DNA from: an uncultured Eubacteriales bacterium
Lineage (GTDB): Bacteria > Bacillota > Clostridia > Oscillospirales > CAG-272
Direction of reading: 5' to 3'
Assembly: GCA_934486825.1 (NCBI GenBank)
Contig: CAKSQF010000037.1
Coordinates: 1 to 6,559, forward strand
Length of the DNA stretch: 6,559 bases
Shown: one piece after another, positions 4,513-6,559 of the stretch
Position numbering within the stretch: position 1 is the first letter of the stretch
How the letters are laid out: every line of letters starts with the position of its first letter
Position numbers and translations under genes: made by a program
Notes under the pieces: generated by a model
What the model saw: the letters and a program-made list of their open reading frames with translations, nothing else
Told to the model about the DNA's origin: nothing
The model's database searches: none

Positions 4513-5459
4513 ACAACATTTTTCCCTATGTCATGAACGAAAGCAAGACCGAGGACGGCATATTGGTTTCGGGAATCCATTGCACGCCCGAGTCAGCACT
4601 TGACGAATTCCGCTTTGTAAAAAACAAATTCGGCAAGATCGACGGCAGACAATATTACCACATTGTCCAATCGTTCAGCCCCGATGACAAGCTGACTCCC
4701 GAAACCGCGCACGAAATCGGTATGCGCTTTGCCGGATACTTTCCCGGATATCAGGTCGTCGTTGCCACCCATTGCGACCGCGATCATCTGCACAATCATC
4801 TCGTCATGAACTCGGTGAACATGGAAAACGGAAAGAAGTTTCATCAGACTGCCGACGACCTTGCCCGCGTCAAGGAGTATTCCAATCAGCTCTGCCGTGA
4901 GTACGGGCTGTCTGAAACCGAAGCAAAATCTTCATTCGGTTCGATGCCGAAGTGGAAAGACCTGCTGCGACGCAAGGCATATTCCGTTGCCTGCCGCACG
5001 CGATCCAAGGAAGATTTTATCTTTGAAATGGAGATGCACGGCTACAAGGTGGACTGGCAGGAGGGGCACAAGTATATAACCTTCACCACACCGGACGGTC
5101 ATAAATGCCGTGACAACAAGCTCTTTGCCGAGCAGCTTCTGCGAAAAAATCTGGAGATTTATTTTCTCCTCGGCGGATGTGAGTCGGGACTTGCGGAGCA
5201 GTACCGGCAGTTTGAAAACCGCCTGCATCCGAAACACGGTTATACGGTGGGAGAAGGTCTATTTTCGCTGCTGAAAAGTCTGCTCGAAGCCATGCCGTAT
5301 GAAGGGCGCTTCACTCCTCCTGTCGAAGATTATCAAATCGATAAGCTGACAGTCATGGAGCTGGAGATGCTCGGCATCAAGGTCGAACCCAAAGCTCTGC
5401 TTCAATATTCCGCGTACAGTACGCAGGAGGAAGATCAGGGCTTTGGCTTTTATTTATGA
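4473..5459 (+). CDS. Relaxase / mobilization nuclease (MOBP-like)
   Basis: The 328-aa product starts at ATG 4473, with AGGAGGTG (4457-4464) 8 nt upstream inside mobC. Near the N-terminus a tyrosine (Y19, context FPYVMNESKT) is the likely nucleophile that attacks the oriT strand. The histidine metal-binding motif is HCDRDHLHNHL (residues 100-110: H100, D102, H105, H107, H109), preceded by the conserved YYHIVQSFSP block (61-70) and an AHEIG helix. These mark the Relaxase (PF03432-type) domain. The region after residue 150 is charged and has no motif I recognise. The protein is shorter than many relaxases of this family (often above 400 aa) and lacks an evident helicase or primase domain, so the separate RepA-like ATPase may supply unwinding. 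It works with MobC at oriT in the cytoplasm. Confidence 0.9.
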   Translation: MAIVKFIASGCPMNNIFPYVMNESKTEDGILVSGIHCTPESALDEFRFVKNKFGKIDGRQYYHIVQSFSPDDKLTPETAHEIGMRFAGYFPGYQVVVATHCDRDHLHNHLVMNSVNMENGKKFHQTADDLARVKEYSNQLCREYGLSETEAKSSFGSMPKWKDLLRRKAYSVACRTRSKEDFIFEMEMHGYKVDWQEGHKYITFTTPDGHKCRDNKLFAEQLLRKNLEIYFLLGGCESGLAEQYRQFENRLHPKHGYTVGEGLFSLLKSLLEAMPYEGRFTPPVEDYQIDKLTVMELEMLGIKVEPKALLQYSAYSTQEEDQGFGFYL

Positions 5460-5519
5460 CAAGACTATATGTCTGAATTGCTAATTCTGAAAAAAACAGC
5501 TGGATTTGCGGCAAGTGTT

Positions 5520-5541
5520 GTGGTATTGTGTGTGCTACCAC
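5520..5541. repeat. Inverted repeat GTGGTA/TACCAC between relaxase and small gene
   Basis: The 144-nt gap 5460-5603 holds no credible gene: an ATG at 5469 opens a frame into the next gene but lacks a ribosome binding site. In it GTGGTA (5520-5525) and TACCAC (5536-5541) pair over 6 bp around TTGTGTGTGC. It could be an operator, a second nick region or a remnant att site; none is established. Confidence 0.35.
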
Positions 5542-5603
5542 CGAGGGAGCATCACAAGGAATTGCGCTTAGGTTCAGCCGATTCTGTGAAGAAAGGAGAG
5601 TTT

Positions 5604-5789
5604 ATGGGCGGAAAGAGAAAAGAACCGGTCATCGAAAGCGTGTGCTTTATGTACACCGGAAACGACAAACAATTCAATTCGTTTCTGAAATCCGTGATCC
5701 GCGATTACCTTGCGGATGACACCCCTGCCGTGGAAATTCTGACGGCTAAAGAAGAAATCAAAAAGAACGCCGAAGAAAAGTCGGCGTAA
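5604..5789 (+). CDS. Small hypothetical protein between relaxase and recombinase
   Basis: The 61-aa product starts at ATG 5604, with AAAGGAG (5593-5599) 4 nt upstream; I preferred it to the in-frame ATG at 5469, which has no ribosome binding site. Early residues (about 9-17, ESVCFMYTG) look like a beta strand and the middle (KQFNSFLKSVIRDYL) like an amphipathic helix. The tail is charged (EEIKKNAEEK). No signal peptide, membrane segment or known motif is seen. It sits 15 nt before the recombinase gene, whose ribosome binding site begins 2 nt after its stop, so the two are probably translated from one message. In this position a recombination directionality factor or a small regulator would be plausible, but the sequence does not show either. 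Confidence 0.68.
   Translation: MGGKRKEPVIESVCFMYTGNDKQFNSFLKSVIRDYLADDTPAVEILTAKEEIKKNAEEKSA
5768..5786 (+). promoter_or_regulatory. Hairpin just before the recombinase ribosome binding site
   Basis: CGCCGA (5768-5773) pairs with TCGGCG (5781-5786) around a 7-nt loop, ending the small gene and lying 5 nt before AAAGGAG (5791-5797). There is no T-tract. It could slow ribosomes or affect recombinase translation, or simply reflect codons. Confidence 0.25.
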
Positions 5790-5804
5790 GAAAGGAGAAT
5801 TTTT

Positions 5805-6559
5805 ATGAGAGCGTGGCTCTATTACCGCCTGTCCCGTGACGAGGACAAGGAACTGAATTCGCTGACCAATCAGAAAAATATTCTGGTGGAATACGCGGAG
5901 AACAACGGTTACACCGTCGTCGGAGAATCCTTTGACGACAATGTCAGCGGCATGCACTTCAACCGTGAGGGCATTGAAAAAATCTATGATGAGGTGGAGA
6001 AAAAGACGATTGATGCCGTCATCGTCAAAGACCTTTCCCGCCTCGGCAGACACAAAACGCAGACGGCACTCTTCATTGACTATCTGCGGGAGCACGATGT
6101 GCGGGTGCTGTCGGTGACGGAAAATATCGACACAAGCAACGAGGATGACGAGCTGATGGTCGGCTTCAAGGGAATCTTCAACGATATGTACTGCCGGGAC
6201 ATCTCCAAGAAAATCCGTGCGGGCTACAAACAGAAGCAGAAAAAGGGCATCGTGCTGATCCCGCCGATGGGATACTTCAAGGACAAGAACACCGGCGAGG
6301 TGGTCATCGTCGAGGAACAAGCCGCGATCATCCGCAGGATATTTGATCTGTACCTCTCCGGTTACGGTATCAAGGCAATCGCCAAAATACTCAACTCCGA
6401 GGGCATCAAGTCGCAGGGCTATTACCAGCAGAAGCTCCTCGGAAAGAAGCTCGGATATAACAAGCCTGAAATCGCACACCGCTTCCTGTGGGAGAACACG
6501 GGAATTAAGCGTGTTCTGCAAAATGAATTTTACTGCGGAACTCTCGTCTGCCACCGATC
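5805..6559 (+). CDS. Large serine recombinase, N-terminal part (3' end outside window)
   Basis: The frame opens at ATG 5805, with AAAGGAG (5791-5797) 7 nt upstream, and stays open to the right edge (251 complete codons). The resolvase catalytic domain fills residues 1-140: the nucleophile is S10 in WLYYRLSRDED with R8 beside it. Next come FDDNVSGMHFNR (43-54), the VKDLSRLGR block (74-82) carrying R79 and R82, and the long E helix region with DMYCRDISKKIR (127-138). The recombinase domain (PF07508-type) follows from about 150 (GIVLIPPMGY) with an EEQAAIIRRIFDLYLSGYG helix. Such enzymes excise and integrate elements through a covalent Ser-DNA intermediate. The C-terminal coiled coil, comparable to the fragment at 1-501, must lie outside the window. 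A 326-aa frame on the opposite strand here is a shadow. Confidence 0.93.
   Translation, partial: MRAWLYYRLSRDEDKELNSLTNQKNILVEYAENNGYTVVGESFDDNVSGMHFNREGIEKIYDEVEKKTIDAVIVKDLSRLGRHKTQTALFIDYLREHDVRVLSVTENIDTSNEDDELMVGFKGIFNDMYCRDISKKIRAGYKQKQKKGIVLIPPMGYFKDKNTGEVVIVEEQAAIIRRIFDLYLSGYGIKAIAKILNSEGIKSQGYYQQKLLGKKLGYNKPEIAHRFLWENTGIKRVLQNEFYCGTLVCHR

Larger units (their letters stand above)
2338..6559 (+). mobile_element. Putative integrative/mobilizable element module (right part outside window)
   Basis: From the first terminator to the right edge all readable content fits one mobilizable element: a RepA-like ATPase, a candidate oriT, MobC, relaxase, a small conserved-looking protein and a large serine recombinase, all on the same strand with short gaps and similar AAAGGAG ribosome binding sites. 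Ends are not defined: no terminal repeats were identified and the recombinase is cut by the window edge. No type IV secretion genes are present here, so transfer would need a helper or genes outside the window. The left limit given is only the start of the non-coding block. Confidence 0.5.

Noticed and set aside
5574..6554. 326-aa open frame on the minus strand opposite the serine recombinase
   Set aside because: It is antisense to an unmistakable resolvase catalytic domain and also crosses the small gene and gap; its composition (V, L, F, H, D rich) is typical of a shadow.
1..6559. A CRISPR array
   Set aside because: No direct repeat of about 24-40 nt with regular unique spacers occurs; the tandem units at 3989-4058 are only 9 nt and coding.

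Overview
The window looks like accessory DNA of a low-to-mid-GC Firmicute, most likely a gut Clostridia species (Oscillospiraceae/Ruminococcaceae-like). The grounds are strong AAAGGAG ribosome binding sites, one TTG and one GTG start, rho-independent terminators with clean T-tracts, and a relaxase, MobC, RepA-type ATPase and large serine recombinase of the sort found in Clostridia integrative and mobilizable elements. Every convincing protein gene is on the + strand. The organism call is inference from these traits, not from a database match.

Left edge (1-820): the C-terminal end of one large serine recombinase (1-501), then a perfect 16-bp terminator-like hairpin (571-607). This abuts the 3' half of a tRNA-Leu(CAG) gene on the minus strand, from the anticodon loop to CCA. 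The 5' half is absent, as expected for an attachment-site scar of an integrated element. Next comes a consensus-like promoter with an extended -10 (758-786).

Cargo pair (825-2337): a 301-aa protein of unknown N-terminal function with a sigma-region-4-like helix-turn-helix at its C-terminus, followed after 34 nt by a 164-aa P-loop kinase-like protein. A strong terminator closes the unit.

Non-coding block (2338-2858): no credible protein gene, but rich secondary structure. A three-way-junction-like inverted repeat (2398-2459) overlaps a possible promoter. It is followed by a roughly 230-nt, multi-branched candidate RNA with nested helices and a 7-nt loop-to-junction complementarity (pseudoknot), ending at its own terminator (2736-2770). 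The architecture recalls HEARO / IscB omega-RNA, here without an iscB gene, but I cannot confirm the family. This is the most interesting feature of the window.

Mobilization module (2850-6559): a frameshifted or overlapping small ORF, a RepA-like RecA-fold ATPase (TTG start), a gap with a long nested inverted repeat that is a good oriT candidate, mobC (GTG start), a MOBP-like relaxase overlapping mobC, a 61-aa unknown protein, and the N-terminal 251 residues of a second large serine recombinase running off the right edge. Together these would nick and transfer the element (oriT, MobC, relaxase), possibly process or replicate it (RepA-like ATPase), and excise and integrate it (serine recombinase). 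No conjugation (type IV secretion) genes are visible, so within the window it reads as mobilizable rather than self-transmissible. The second recombinase end at 1-501 and the tRNA scar suggest stacked or nested elements.
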